Source: Buddleja alternifolia (taxonomy: Eukaryota > Streptophyta > Magnoliopsida > Lamiales > Scrophulariaceae). Taken from it: a DNA stretch of 64,000 nucleotides. Position 1 is the first letter of the stretch. Each line of letters starts with the position of its first letter. A program made the position numbers and the translations under genes. Below are positions 48,208 through 59,881 of this stretch, piece by piece. The notes under the pieces were generated by a model. It made no database searches. It worked only from the letters and a program-made list of their open reading frames with translations, and was not told the origin of the DNA. The stretch covers positions 24,747,022-24,811,021 of the forward strand of contig CM033399.1 of the NCBI GenBank assembly GCA_019426215.1, written 5' to 3'.

Positions 48208-51200
48208 GATGGCTTCAGAGCGTGGTGGAATTTTTCCCGAGGAGGATGGACGTGGAGCAGACAAACTTGTTGAAGCTGAGATAATGAGAGGTGTCACGGC
48301 GATGAGAAAAGTCATCAATGCAAGAAGTAAAGGCATAAAGCTACCTGTCAGCTGGAATGAGAAAGACCAAGCAGTTGACCCAAACAAAGCAACACTTGTT
48401 GGTTACATAGGAGTCCTGGCTCGGCAGAAAGTGCCGATTACCATCAATGATTGGCGACAAGTCTCGGCACCAACAAAAAATGCAATTTGGGATGAAGTAG
48501 CGGTAATTTGGTTCTTATCATGTTTCTAATTGTTAATGTATTTTTTGTTGATTTAATTTCATATATATTTTGTTGTTTCATATAATTTCATATATACTTT
48601 GTTGTTTGTCTTTTATAGTTGTCCTTAGATATTGAAAAAAGGAGAAAAAAATACGTATTAGTAGAAGCTAGGAAGCTAGCACAAAACTTCAGGAGCTACT
48701 TGAGTAGAGTGTGGGTACGGGATGATGATGGGAACATTAATTACAATCCACCCTCACAATATGAGACACCTCAAGCTGATTGGACGACAGTTTTAGAAGT
48801 TCGCCTAAGTGAAAATTTCCAGGTAGTCATTTTAATTTACGATTTCATTTGTTGGTTATTGCGTTTATATGTAACTAATATATTGACTAGTGCTTTGATT
48901 ATGTAATAAACAACAACTAAGTAAAAAAAATCAAGAAAGAGCAAAGGATCCTGAATATCCTATAGGAAATCACGTCTTGGACATGCTCTTGTGAAGCAAA
49001 TTGAGGTACGTAGTTCATTTAACAGTGAATCCTTACAATTATCTTAATAAAAATTCCTTGTTCATATATATATATATATATATATATTTAATCAAAATAT
49101 AGATGAAGAAAAGAAAGGAAACTGGGTCAGATTGGATAGAGGTGACACGAGCGCTCGCGTGGAGGATTTCGCGTTTCGATAAAAAGAATGAGATTGATAA
49201 TGTCAATGTTAGAAGAGTAGCGAATGAAATGGTAAGTTATTTGCAATTTTAGCTCTATAATGTGTTGTATTTTTTTTTTGAAATACTTTTAAAAGAGCAA
49301 AGTTCACTAAGTTTTTTTATTTTTTAAATGTATTATTACAGGAGTGCATATCACAAGAGAGTACTAGCCATAATGGAAACGATAGGAGCCGAGAGTATTC
49401 GGGTCGCGTTAGGGGTGTTGGCTTTGGGGTGTCACAAAAAGAGTACTTTATGAATCCATAGCCTTCTAAAGAGATGGAGATGGAAAGCCTGAGAAGCATG
49501 GTGAAGGACCTCATTGATCACTATCCTCCTTGCAATGTGAGGTTGCCAAGTTGCGGGCGTCTGGGTCGCGTCAGCCACATGAAGATGAGGCGATTTCTTT
49601 GAAAGATAGCTGCCCAGAACCAGTTAAGATGCTTCCTGAGGTAATGATCTGAACTTGTTTACTAATCATGTAACTTGCAACTCTCTATTTCTGTAAAACA
49701 CACAAAACTTTCTAATATAATGGTATATATATGTAGGTTAAGGCGCCATGTCAATTAGCACTTGCATTACTGTCATATCGTGTGGTGGCTAAAGGACATA
49801 TGTTTAATCCACCATCAGATAGAACACTTCACGACCATCCATTACCCACCAACCATGTGAAAGTTTGCATTGACACTGCAATTGAGGAGGATACACCCCT
49901 ACCAGTCCCTCTCGATGATGAAGTGCACACAATTTCTGATGCTTTGGGTACCCTTGTTGCATGTGACGGTCTCAAGTGGCATACGAAAGGGTCTAAAAGG
50001 GGGGTTTGAATAGATCCTGAAGTCTTTTTCGACTTCAAAAACTTCGTATTACAAATAAGTTTCGGACGCTTAAAATGTAGACGCCTGGCTGAGCGTTTAC
50101 TTGAATATGTAGATGCTTTGGCTAAGCGTCTACTTGAAGACTGTTTTGATAAAATTAACTTAGACTCAAGATCTGAATACTATAACCAGATTGGTTTAAA
50201 CGTTCAGTTCTTTAATCAGGGTTAGCACAGCGGAATGATTTTATAAGTCTTCTCTTTGAAAGAGCTTAGCGTCACAAATATTTTTCTTGGTTGCTTATCT
50301 TTAAATTATTTTGAACGCTTAGAGAGCTTAGCGCTTGGTCAAGCGCTTAAGACTGGTTTTAAAGCTTAGCGTTCTCTTTTTACAAATAGTCTCTTAACTG
50401 TTTTAATGCCTCTTCTAAGACGTGATATGCAAATGTAAAGTAAAGCAATAAAGCAGTAAGTGACACAAGATATTTGTAAGGTTCACTGGGTGATGTAATC
50501 CTAGCTAAATGCTTCTTCTCCTTTGCACTCAGAGGTAATCCACTAAATTGATTCTCGAAGAGTCACACAGAGACTTCTACAAAATAGGGAATAATGGATG
50601 TCGATGGCTCGAGCTCCTTGGTCACACAGATCTCTGCTACAAGAGACTTCTATCCTCAGAAGATGATCTCGAGCTCCTTGATCACACAGATTTCAGCTCC
50701 AATGAAGACCTTCTTCAACAAGCTTCTTTTACACAAAAATATTGCTTGTGAACCAACAAACTTTCTCACTCAGATGGAAGGTGTTGAGGATTCTGTCACG
50801 GGTTTGTTTGATGTTGGGAAGTTCAAACAACTTGAGATATCTCAATAGGAATTTAGGGTTCTTTTTTGAAGAGGTTTGAGATATCGGTGACTGTCTTTGG
50901 AATGTATTTGAGAAGCTTGAGGGATTTTGGAGCTTCAATAAAGACCTTCTTCAATAAGCTTCTTTTACACAAAAATTCTTCTTGTGAATCAATGAACTTT
51001 CTCGAATTCCAATATGGCTATGGAGTATATAAGCTATTCTCTCAAATAATTTCAGCAAAGTTTGGACCTTCTCTTGTGTATGAACGTGTATAATCTTGGT
51101 CTCTCTCCCGTACATAAAGGTTTTGCTGGAGGGTACTATTTATAGAGATTCTTGGGATTTGTTCGTTGGACACAATCAGGCTTGTATCTCTCACGCAATG

Positions 51201-53276
51201 CGTCAAATAGTCCCTTTTTGACATTCCTCAATTTCTGTTGGACAGGAGTAAACTTGAACTCTGAAAAGCTGATAGTCTAGTCAAAAGGTGGCTTGTCCAC
51301 AAGTTATAATGCCTTATTTCATTTAATGCACTTATCAAGCGTTTAATGCCTTTTGAATTTATTTCCCACTGGAAATAAATATCCGTTAGATTGCATTTCA
51401 GTCCTCCATGACTTGAGAATATATTTCAGGTGAATCCCTTCGTTGAATGCTTGAGTGAATTTGAGCGCTTGATTCATAAGTCCTGAAACAGCTCTTTAGT
51501 GTTTGACGGACGCTAAGAACAAATCTTCATCTTCACTTGACTTCAGACGCTTGAATCTTCAACTTCATTTCTAATAGACTCACCTAGAATTCTACTAGCG
51601 ACTTGGTATCCAATACTTAGTCTAAAATCTACCAAGATAAAAATTACAAGCCTAACAAAATTACAGACATTCAAACGCTTATATAATAGTTCTATGAAAA
51701 CATAAACTTACATTATTTTTGGGATCTAACATAAAATCCTATCTTGTCATCATCAAAACATCTAACCTGAAATTTCCTAACAGCTTGGCCTATGAGTCTT
51801 GTCATTGTCAATGATGCATCGATATGTAATTAATAGCTAGCCATTAATAAATTATAACAATTGCTTACGGTTACTAAATATACTTTGGTGTGTAACATTC
51901 ACGCTTTGTTTTCTTTGCTTAAATAGTCTCTTGGACCATCCAAATCAGTTGGAACCAAAAATCAAGGACGTCCAAGCACTCAGCTGTCAAACTAAGACCT
52001 CTAGTGGCCAAGCCTGCACGTGAAAGTGACAGATGTGAAGACCTTGTACTAGATGGACTCCCTAGGGAACTTTTATTTCTTGGAAAGTTCATGAAGAGGA
52101 TGTCTATGGATGACCAGATCATTATAGACTTGGAGAAAAGAATTATGAATATTGAATTCCAAGAGTATATTGAGATGGAGGAGATCTGTCACCTTTTGCG
52201 TCAAGAAGAGATAGGAGCCTCTGTCATTTCAGCGTACATCAAGTAAGTTTTTTAATTATTTTATTGCATTTGAACTATGATAATTTTCATTACTCAAATT
52301 TATTTTATGCTCAATTTAGGTTTTTGTGGGTTAATTACATGGTCCCCACAAGGAAAGAAAGTCATTTCGGGTTCCTTAGCCCACATGCTATTTTTGCGGG
52401 ACCAGGTATTGGTCCTAGTCAGCAAATTGAATAAGTGCAATTTATAGAAAATGCTATGACAGAGAGTACACAGATGAATAAGTTATTTTTTGCACCTTAC
52501 AACACCGGGTGAGCTACTAAAGACCCAACTTTGATTTGTAAAACTTGTTATGCAAAACTAATTTTGAACTTATCTTTTGAATGCGTTTTAAGGGACACTG
52601 GTTGTTGATTGTGATTGATCCATTTGAAGAGGTCATTTATTATCTGGATTCTTTGCATGGTGATCTGGATAACCGATTCGACATGAAAGAAAAAATCAAT
52701 CAGTAAGTTTTTCAATCAATCAATGTATCCATTATATTTAATATTATTTTTAAAGTGTATATATCTTCGTAAATTTCACATATTTGCTTGTTTTTGACAT
52801 ATTTACTTGTTTTTTGTATTTTATTACAGGACTGTATTGATATTTGGTGCAAATCACAACAGCCAAATGAAGAAATCCAAAAACAAGACCTGTAAATGGA
52901 TTTGTATAAAGGTTAGTGTTTTCTAGTTTAAAGAGATTATTCGTATAAAAGTTAGTAGTCTAATACAATTTTGATTACTTTTGTAGTCCCCCCGACAGAC
53001 AAACGACGTAGATTGTGGCTTCTTCGTTATGAGATTCATGAAGGAGATTATTAGCCACGGAGAATCTTCAATACCACTAGTAGTATGCATAATCCTAATA
53101 CTCAGTTTCTTTCCCTTTTGAAGTTATTAAGCTTTTGGTAGGTAACTGAAACGCCCCTTGGGTTTGCAATCTCTATCTTGCAGTACTTTCCTGATTGTTG
53201 ATTCCCCTTCTACTCTCAAGTGCAAATTGATGAAGTACATAGCGAATTGGCACAATACATTTTCATATGCGCTTAG
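48208..53276 (+). pseudogene. Element E second gene: plant transposase/DUF8039-like region plus Ulp1 protease
   Basis: Exons separated by GT-AG introns: 48208-48502 (MASERGGIFPEED), 48619-48822 (DIEKRRKKYVLVEARKLAQN), about 48905-49003, 49103-49231, about 49342-49640 (GVGFGVSQKEYF, typical of the Ptta/En/Spm accessory family), and 49738 onward (CQLALALLSYRVVAKG, DUF8039-like). The last is cut by a solo LTR at 49964 and resumes at 51783. From 51929 come exons of an Ulp1/SENP-type cysteine protease with the His in GHWLLIVIDPF (about 52593), Asp in YYLDS (about 52645), and Gln/Cys in QTNDVDCGFFVMRFM (about 52995). Ulp1 proteases remove SUMO. Frame breaks near 48960 and 49460, and a TGA near 53172, indicate decay. 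The pairing of this accessory gene with an Ulp1 domain is known from other plant transposons. Confidence 0.8.
49964..51782 (-). repeat. Solo LTR of the element D family
   Basis: 1819 bp starting TGACGGTCTCAAGTGG and ending TTTCCTAACA, alignable with the D LTRs but clearly more diverged and about 250 bp longer. No internal element sequence. The 5-bp flanks are GCATG (49959-49963) and GCTTG (51783-51787). Joining the flanks restores the reading frame ...GTLVA/WPMSLV... of the interrupted exon. Such solo LTRs arise by recombination between the two LTRs of a full element. Confidence 0.88.
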
Positions 53277-53487
53277 AAATGTGGTATGGTATGTTGTAAA
53301 TTGTGATTTGATTTGTTGTATGTAAATTGTGATTAGTTTAATTAGTTGATTGTAAACTCGTGATTTGTTGGAGATCATACATTTTGTTGTTGGAGGAGAG
53401 AATGGGTTATATCGAAGTTTAGGGTTTTTGTTATTTCTGTTGAATCTGTTGTGCTGTGCTGGTTTGTTGTGTTGGTTTGTTGAATTT
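53277..53487. other. Tail of element E before Gypsy insertion
   Basis: T/G-rich sequence after the end of the Ulp1 gene (GTTTGTTG repeats). No CACTA terminus. Ends AATTT at the LTR of G. Confidence 0.5.
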
Positions 53488-54810
53488 TGATAGGAGTCTT
53501 TTTACATAAGTTTTTAGGTCCTTTTAATGACAATTCAGGCCCATATATAGTTTATTTTGTGCCACTCGTGCGTTTAATATGTGTGTAAAGTGCTTTCAGG
53601 TAGTAAGCGACGATGGACGAAGAAAAGGGCAAAAAGACGACTCATTTACCCAACTCTGCTCAAGGCTGCGCACTGAGGCGCCTAAGCGCCTGAACCACCA
53701 CGCCTAGGCGCCACACATCGCGCGCCTGGGCGCCCCATTTTCCGCGCCTGGGCGCCTTGGAACTTTTTCCCCAAGAAAGATACGCCACATAGGCGGCGCC
53801 TAGGCGCCGATCAATGCGTGCCCAGGTGCCGCGATAACAGAATTTTGGAACTATAAATAGGATTTTTCAATTCATTTTGAGGGTTCTGAATCTTGGGAAT
53901 TGGGAGCATTTTCTGGGGTTTTGGGCCATTATCACTGATCTTGAAGAGCAAGAAGAGGATAAGAGCCAAGGATTGAAGCTACATTAAAAGATCTATTGTC
54001 ATTCAACCTTATAGGGAGTTCCTTTCATTGTTCATTGCATTTGATGTTTACATTTATGTATAAGAACATGTTGAATTCTGCTATGTTGATAGTTGTGGGC
54101 TAAATTCATATGGCTAGGGCCTTGTAAGAATTGATTTGTGAATTATTCGTATTATTGATAATTGTTGAATTAATTCCTTTGTTGCTATGTGTTATGAATT
54201 TGTGCTTATATTCCTTACATGTGATTGATCACCATATGTATTATAAATTGCCTAGTTTAGCATCTTGAGAAAGAGTTAAGTTAGGGTGCAAGGAATTCAT
54301 AACATCACCGATCAAATAGGAGTTGCCCTAGACATAGGTAAAGACTCCCGGGTGAAGTCGTTCGATTCTAATCGAGTAAACTCTAGTTCCTCAATGCATG
54401 CTTAGAGGTTAGATTTCCGGGTAGACATACTTAGGAAACCGCCGCTTAAGTGTAGGAGCATATCGCGAGACATCGGGTATTCTTTACCTTAGGAGTTTTC
54501 ACCATAGCAACTAGGTCTAATAATTCAACAAGAGTCTTTGTGCGGATAAGGATCAAATCAAGTCTTGCATGTGCCTTAGTCTAGTTCTCGCGCTTGAGTT
54601 TCAATCCGTTGCTTGTTCTTATTTCTTTTGCTCTTTGTTTGCTTACTTGTTTTACTCTTAATTTCCGTTAATTCGTCTTTACGTTTATTCGAAAATCATA
54701 AGCTTAAAATTCAAGTCTCCGCGGTTCGACAACCCGGACTTATTTTGTCCATTTTTATTACTACACGACTAGTATACTTGCTACCAAGCACGTTAGCTTC
54801 TAGCGTGTCA
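53488..54810 (+). repeat. Element G 5' LTR
   Basis: Starts TGATAGGAGTC and ends TAGCGTGTCA, 1323 bp. Its first ~200 bp recur from 63802. It contains a cluster of GCGCCTAGGCGCC-like palindromes at 53672-53835. Confidence 0.9.
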
Positions 54811-54816
54811 AGTTTT

Positions 54817-54834
54817 TAGCGCCGTTGCCGGGGA
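54817..54834 (+). other. Element G primer-binding site (tRNA-Asp)
   Basis: TAGCGCCGTTGCCGGGGA, six bases after the LTR. It complements the 3' end of plant tRNA-Asp(GTC) with one mismatch at the second base, as usual for the Athila/Tat clade. Confidence 0.85.
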
Positions 54835-54992
54835 CTTGTTTATTTTGAGTTTTTGATTTTCATTTTTTTTCTTTTGTTTTCTTTTACGTTTTCATAATTA
54901 TTAGTCTTTTCTTTACTTCTTGCTTTTCTTTTATTTTCGTGTTAAGTCTAATTTCGTTCTTGTGTTTAATTGTTAGGTTCTTGTGTGGTGCA

Positions 54993-55753
54993 TGACCCGC
55001 TCCTCAAACGAGCCTCTATACGAGTTGGAGCCCGAAATTGAATGAGTTCTTCGGGCTAGTAGGCGAACAAGGGAAATGGCCAATAATCTCAACCAAAACC
55101 CGAATGGAAATTTTCCCGATATGAATTTACCGGAAAACAGGGAGTGGTTTCAAGGTGTTCTACAAGCCATGCAAGCGGCACCTCCTCAACAATTACCATC
55201 GGTTCAGGGTAGCTTACCACCTAGGGTCCATACCATTCCGGAGCCCGTAGTCTTGCCTAATTTCTTCGCACCAAACTACCATATTCCGGCTCACATCTTT
55301 AGTATGGTGCAAGGAGAACCTTTCTATGGAGAACCGGACGAATCACCTCATGCTCATTTAGAGACTATAGATGATGCTCTTGTGACCATTTAATATCACC
55401 CACGGGATCTTGATGCGATTCGTCTAAGAGTCTTCCATTTCTCATTAAAGGGCAGGGCGACAACATGGTACAAATCCTTCCATTTCTCATTAAAAGGCAA
55501 CTTCAATGGACAAGGTCAAGGTCAAGTGCAAATGCGACCTCCCACAACCGATGAGAGACTCGATGCTCACATGAAGAAGTCCGATACATCGTTCAACGAA
55601 CTTCGGGGTATGATGAAGGACATGTTTATGGAAATGAAGGACTTGCGAACCCAAGTGGGTCAAATTTCCAACACGGTGAATGGTAGAGCCCCGTGGACTC
55701 TACCAAGTGACACGGAGAAAAACCCGAAGGCTCAATGCAATGCCATAGCCTAG
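54993..55753 (+). pseudogene. Element G gag (internally deleted)
   Basis: MTRSSNEPLYELEPEIE then TGA. It reopens as MANNLNQNPNGNFPDM with the typical VLPNFFAPNYHIP stretch, stops at 55393, and the YHPRDLDAIRLRVF and GRATTWYKSF gag blocks follow. A 23-base direct repeat (CTTCCATTTCTCATTAAA..., 55432 and 55477) marks a deletion that removed the gag middle and zinc knuckle. The C-terminal coil-like part (MKDMFMEMKDLRTQVGQ) remains. Confidence 0.8.
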
Positions 55754-57213
55754 AGAAGTGGAAAATAATTAGAGAGTGAAACTGCCAGTAGTCACGCGCC
55801 CGAGCGCTCCGATATGCACGCCCAGGCGCCAGATCTCCCCTGCTCTGAACAGGAGCTTCGCACTTCCGCGCCTAGGCGCCCATCAGACGGCGCCCAGGCG
55901 CCGCCTTCACCTCTGCAGGATGAATCACTTCGCAGTTCCGCACCCGAGCGCCCTATGATGCACGCCCAGGCGCCACCAGATCCGCGCCCAGGCGCCGATA
56001 TGCATGCCCAGGCGCCGCCTCCTATTTCAACCGATTTTGATTCTTCCACTCCAACGCCTTCTCCTCCTATCGAGATTCATCTTCCCTTCCCAAATGCACA
56101 CAAGAAGAAGAAGGAGATGAATCCGAGTTTTCTTCGGATTTTGGCAATCCTTCGTGAGGTGAGGATTAACATCCCGTTTATTGATGCCATTCTCCAAATG
56201 CCGAATTATGTGAAGTTCTTCAAAGACATACTCTCCAACAAACAGAAGTGGGAGGAAAATGAGACGGTGTGTCTCACTGAGGAATGTTCCGCTGTATTGC
56301 TCAATAAATTGCCAACTAAGCTCAAAGATCCTGGGAGCCTCACAATCCCGTGCACGATTGGGTCTTTGTCGTTCGAGAAAGTGTTATGTGACTCGGGAGC
56401 TAGCATCAATCTCCTCCCGTATTCTCTATTTAAGAAGTTAGGCCTTGGCAATCCCAAGCCGACCTCAATGAGCCTTCAACTCGCCGATCGATCAATCAAG
56501 AGCCTAAGGGGATAATCGAAGATGTTATTGTCCAAGTCGACAAGTTTTATTTCCCGATGGATTTTGTAGTACTCGATATGGAGGAAGATGTGGAGGTACC
56601 ATTAATCTTAGGGAGACCATTCCTAGCCACGGGTAAGGTGGTGATTGACATTGCTAATGGTAAGCTAACTTTGAATGTGGGCGATGACAAGGTTACCTTT
56701 GATGTTTACAAAGTCCTTAAACACCCTATTGATCATGACTCGTGTTATCGAATTGATACATTTGACCCGTTGATTGTTGAGTATTTGCAGGACAATACGT
56801 TTGAAAATTCATTCGAACGGGATCTTATGAAATCCATACAAGTGGACTCGGAGAGTGATGATCGAGTGGAAAGCGTTCTAAGCTTAGAATGCAAATCTTC
56901 CTATCATTCGAGAGGCTTCATTAAAGTTGATAGATCATTGTCGGGCATCACTCGCCCATCTATTGAAGAGCCCCCTTCTCTCGAACTCAAACCCATCCCC
57001 TCCCACCTTAAATATGTGTACTTAAATGATGATGAGACACTACCATTGATCATTTCTTCGTCTCTTTCAGGACCACAAGAAGAGCAACTAATGACAGTGT
57101 TGAGGTCTCACAAACGAGCTTTCGGGTGGAAAATTGCAGACATCAAAGGCATTAGTCCAGCGATATGTATGCACAAGATACTTATGGAGGACTCCGCCAA
57201 GCCTACACGCTAA
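55754..57213 (+). pseudogene. Element G gag-protease linker and aspartic protease
   Basis: A Pro/Ala-rich linker (55800-56035) is coded across repeated GCCCAGGCGCC palindromes. The protease domain then follows with catalytic CDSGASINLLPYSLF (about 56390), a one-base shift near 56514, and the VPLILGRPFLATG block in the next frame. The frame ends with TAA at 57211-57213, where related elements code Gln, just before RT. Confidence 0.85.
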
Positions 57214-58180
57214 CCACAACGGAGGTCCAACCCACAAATTCAAGAGGTAGTAAAGAAGGAAGTGATAAAATTGCTCGATTCAGGTATAATCTATCCTATC
57301 TCTGATAGTGCGTGGGTGAGCCCTACCCAAGTGGTGCCCAAGAAAGGGAAGATAACGGTAATTGAGAATGCGAATAATGAATTGATCCCAACTGGTATGC
57401 TTAGCGGGTGGCGAGTGTGTATAAACTACCGTAAATTGAATGATGCCACCCGTAAGGATCATTTCCCCCTCCCTTTTATTGATCAAATGCTTGAGAGGTT
57501 AGCAGGGCATGATTTCTATTGCTTTCTCGATGGTTACTCTGGCTATAATCAAATTGCCATCGATCCCGAGGACCAAGAGAAAACTACTTTCACTTGTCCC
57601 TATGACACATTTGCTTATAGAAGGATGCCATTTGGCTTGTGTAATGCCCCGGCCACCTTTCAAAGATGCATGATGGCTATTTTTTATGATATGGTTGAAG
57701 ATTTCCTTGAAATTTTTATGGATGACTTTTCTGTGTTCAGCACAACTTTTGATACATGTCTGGCTCATTTGAATAATGTGTTAAAACATTGTGAGGAAAC
57801 CAACCTTGTTTTGAATTGGGAAAAATGTCATTTAATGGTCCGAGAGGGAATTGTGCTTGGCCACAAGATCTCTCAAAAAGGGATCGAAGTGGACCAAGCC
57901 AAGATTGAGGTCATAGAAAAACTTCCCCCTCCCACTTCGGTCAAAGCCGTTAGGAGTTTTCTCGGGCATGCCGGGTTCTATAGGCGATTTATCTTGAACT
58001 TCTCTAAAATTGCGAAACCGTTATCTAATTTGCTTGTCAAGGATGCCCTGTTTGATTTCAATTCTTCTTGTATGCAGGCCTTTCTCGATTTGAAGGAACG
58101 CTTAGTTTCCGCCCCTATCATGTCACCCCCCGATTGGAGCTTACCAATTCGAGTTGATGTGTGATGCAAGTGATATCGCA
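57214..58180 (+). CDS. Element G reverse transcriptase (open across its catalytic core)
   Basis: VVPKKGKITV, WRVCINYRKLNDATRKDHFPL, FCFLDGYSGYNQI-like block, TFAYRRMPFGLCNAPATFQ and catalytic IFMDDFSVF, then the thumb-like VRSFLGHAGFYRRFI. Open from 57262 to 58164, where a small shift leads into RNase H. The catalytic Asp residues are intact. Confidence 0.92.
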
Positions 58181-59881
58181 GTTGGAGCGGTCCTTGTCCA
58201 AAGAAAGGAGAAAGTATTTTGAACCATTTACTATGCTAGTAAAACTCTTAACGACGCACAATTGAATTATGCCAGCACGGAAAAGGAGTTACTAGCCATA
58301 GTCTTTGCATTCGACAAATTCCACTCTTACCTCGTGCTAAACAAAGTGATAGTCTACACCGATCATTCGGCCTTAAAATATTTTCTTGCCAAGAAAGATG
58401 CTAAACCGAGGCTCCTTAGGTGGATTTTGTTACTACAAGAATTTGATTTAGAGATAAAAGATAAGAAAGGCACCGAAAATGTAGTAGCCGACCACCTCTC
58501 ACGATTAGAGCTAGTGAATGATCCGTTAGATGAGATACCCATTCGTGAGGAATTCCCGGATGAACACCTCCTTGCTATTTCTGATAATATTTCACCTTGG
58601 TATGCTAACTTTGCCAATTACATTGTTACGGGCCTCCTTCCCCCGGATATCACTTTTCATCAAAAGAAGAAATTTCTATTTGATGTGAAGCAATATCTTT
58701 GGGACGAACCCTTTCTATTCAAAGTTTGTGCAGATGGCTTAACTCGACCTTGCATGCCCGAAACGGAAGTGCATGATATCCTTTCTCATTGTCATGATAT
58801 GGCGGTGGGTGGCCACTTTGGGCCCTCCAAAACGGTAGCTAAGATCCTCCAATCAGGTTTCTTCTGGCCTACTCTTATTAAAGATGCATATCATTATGTC
58901 AAATCATGTGATCGCTGTCAACGAATGGGGAACATCTCTAAACGTCATGAAACACCTTTAAATAGCATGTTAGAGTGTGAGTTGTTCGATGTATGGGGTG
59001 TGGACTTTATGGGCCCTTTCCCCAGTTCTTGTTCAAACAAATACATCCTTGTTGCGGTAGACTATGTCTCCAAATGGGTGGAAGCCGTGGCCTCGCCCAC
59101 TAATGATGCTCGGGTCGTCACTCGTTTTCTAAAGAAGCATATTTTTACTCGATTTAGAACTCCCCGAGCCATCATTAGTGACGGGGGCACCCACTTTTGC
59201 AACAAGCAATTTGAGTTTTTATTGACCAAGTACGGGGTGAGGCATAAAATTTCGACCCCATATCACCCGCAAACTAGTGGCCAAGTGGAGGTTTCAAATA
59301 GGGAGATTAAGCGTATCTTAGAAAAAACAGTCAATGCATCAAGAAATGATTGGTCCCTTAAGTTGGACGATGCTCTTTGGGCTTATCGGACCGCTTATAA
59401 AACCCCAATTGGCATGTCTCCGTATCGTCTTATTTTTGGCAAAACATGTCACTTACCCGTTGAGCTTGAGCATCGTGCTTATCGGGCCATTAAGTTTCTG
59501 AACTTTGACTCTCAATGTGTAGGTACACAACGTTTGCTACAACTCAACGAGCTCGAAGAATGGCGTCACCTCGCATATGAGAACGCAAAGCTCTACAAGG
59601 AGCGTACCAAAATGTGGCATGACAAGCATATTCTCCCCCAGGAATTTCACAAGGGAGAAAGGGTGTTACTATACAACTCTCGACTTCGACTCTTCCCTGG
59701 GAAGCTTAAGTCTCGATGGTCTGGCCCATTCTTGATTTCCCATGTCTATCATTCGGGCGCCGTCGAGCTTACAACGGATAAAGGACTGACTTTCTTGGCC
59801 AACGCTCAACGTTTGAAACCATATGCCGGGTTGGATGGACTGAGAGACAAAGTGTCCATCATCCTTGAGGACCCTCCATGA
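58181..59881 (+). CDS. Element G RNase H and integrase (539 codons open)
   Basis: RNase [20 protein letters not shown] and [11 protein letters not shown], ending [10 protein letters not shown]; a TGA near 58220 precedes the open part. The integrase has the HHCC finger ([12 protein letters not shown] ... CDRCQRMG), DFMGPFPSS with the first Asp, [12 protein letters not shown] with the second, and [17 protein letters not shown] with the Glu. The C-terminal GPF-type segment ([22 protein letters not shown]) is present. Clean stop at 59881. The best-preserved protein of the element. Confidence 0.93.

Larger units (their letters stand above)
35023..53487 (+). mobile_element. CACTA (En/Spm) transposon E, 5' end and genes; 3' end not seen
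   Basis: Begins CACTACTACTAAAATGGG, the CACTA superfamily terminus, inside the extensin coding repeat. Subterminal TTACAGCGGTTATT and CTGTAATAG repeats in both orientations (35050-35180) are the usual transposase-binding region. Inside lie a TNP2-type transposase and a second gene with an Ulp1 protease. The element is split by F (36931-45240), a solo LTR (49964-51782) and G (from 53488). No CACTA 3' terminus appears before 53487, so it should lie to the right of G, outside the window. Confidence 0.87.

Noticed and set aside
51929..53276. Free-standing host Ulp1 protease gene
   Set aside because: It continues from the accessory gene of CACTA E in the same orientation, with stops, and joins that gene once the solo LTR is removed.
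55792..56049. Minus-strand Gly/Ala/Trp frame and CRISPR-like impression from repeated GGCGCC words
   Set aside because: Spacing is irregular, words are palindromes inside a retrotransposon linker, and the DNA is plant nuclear; not a CRISPR array.
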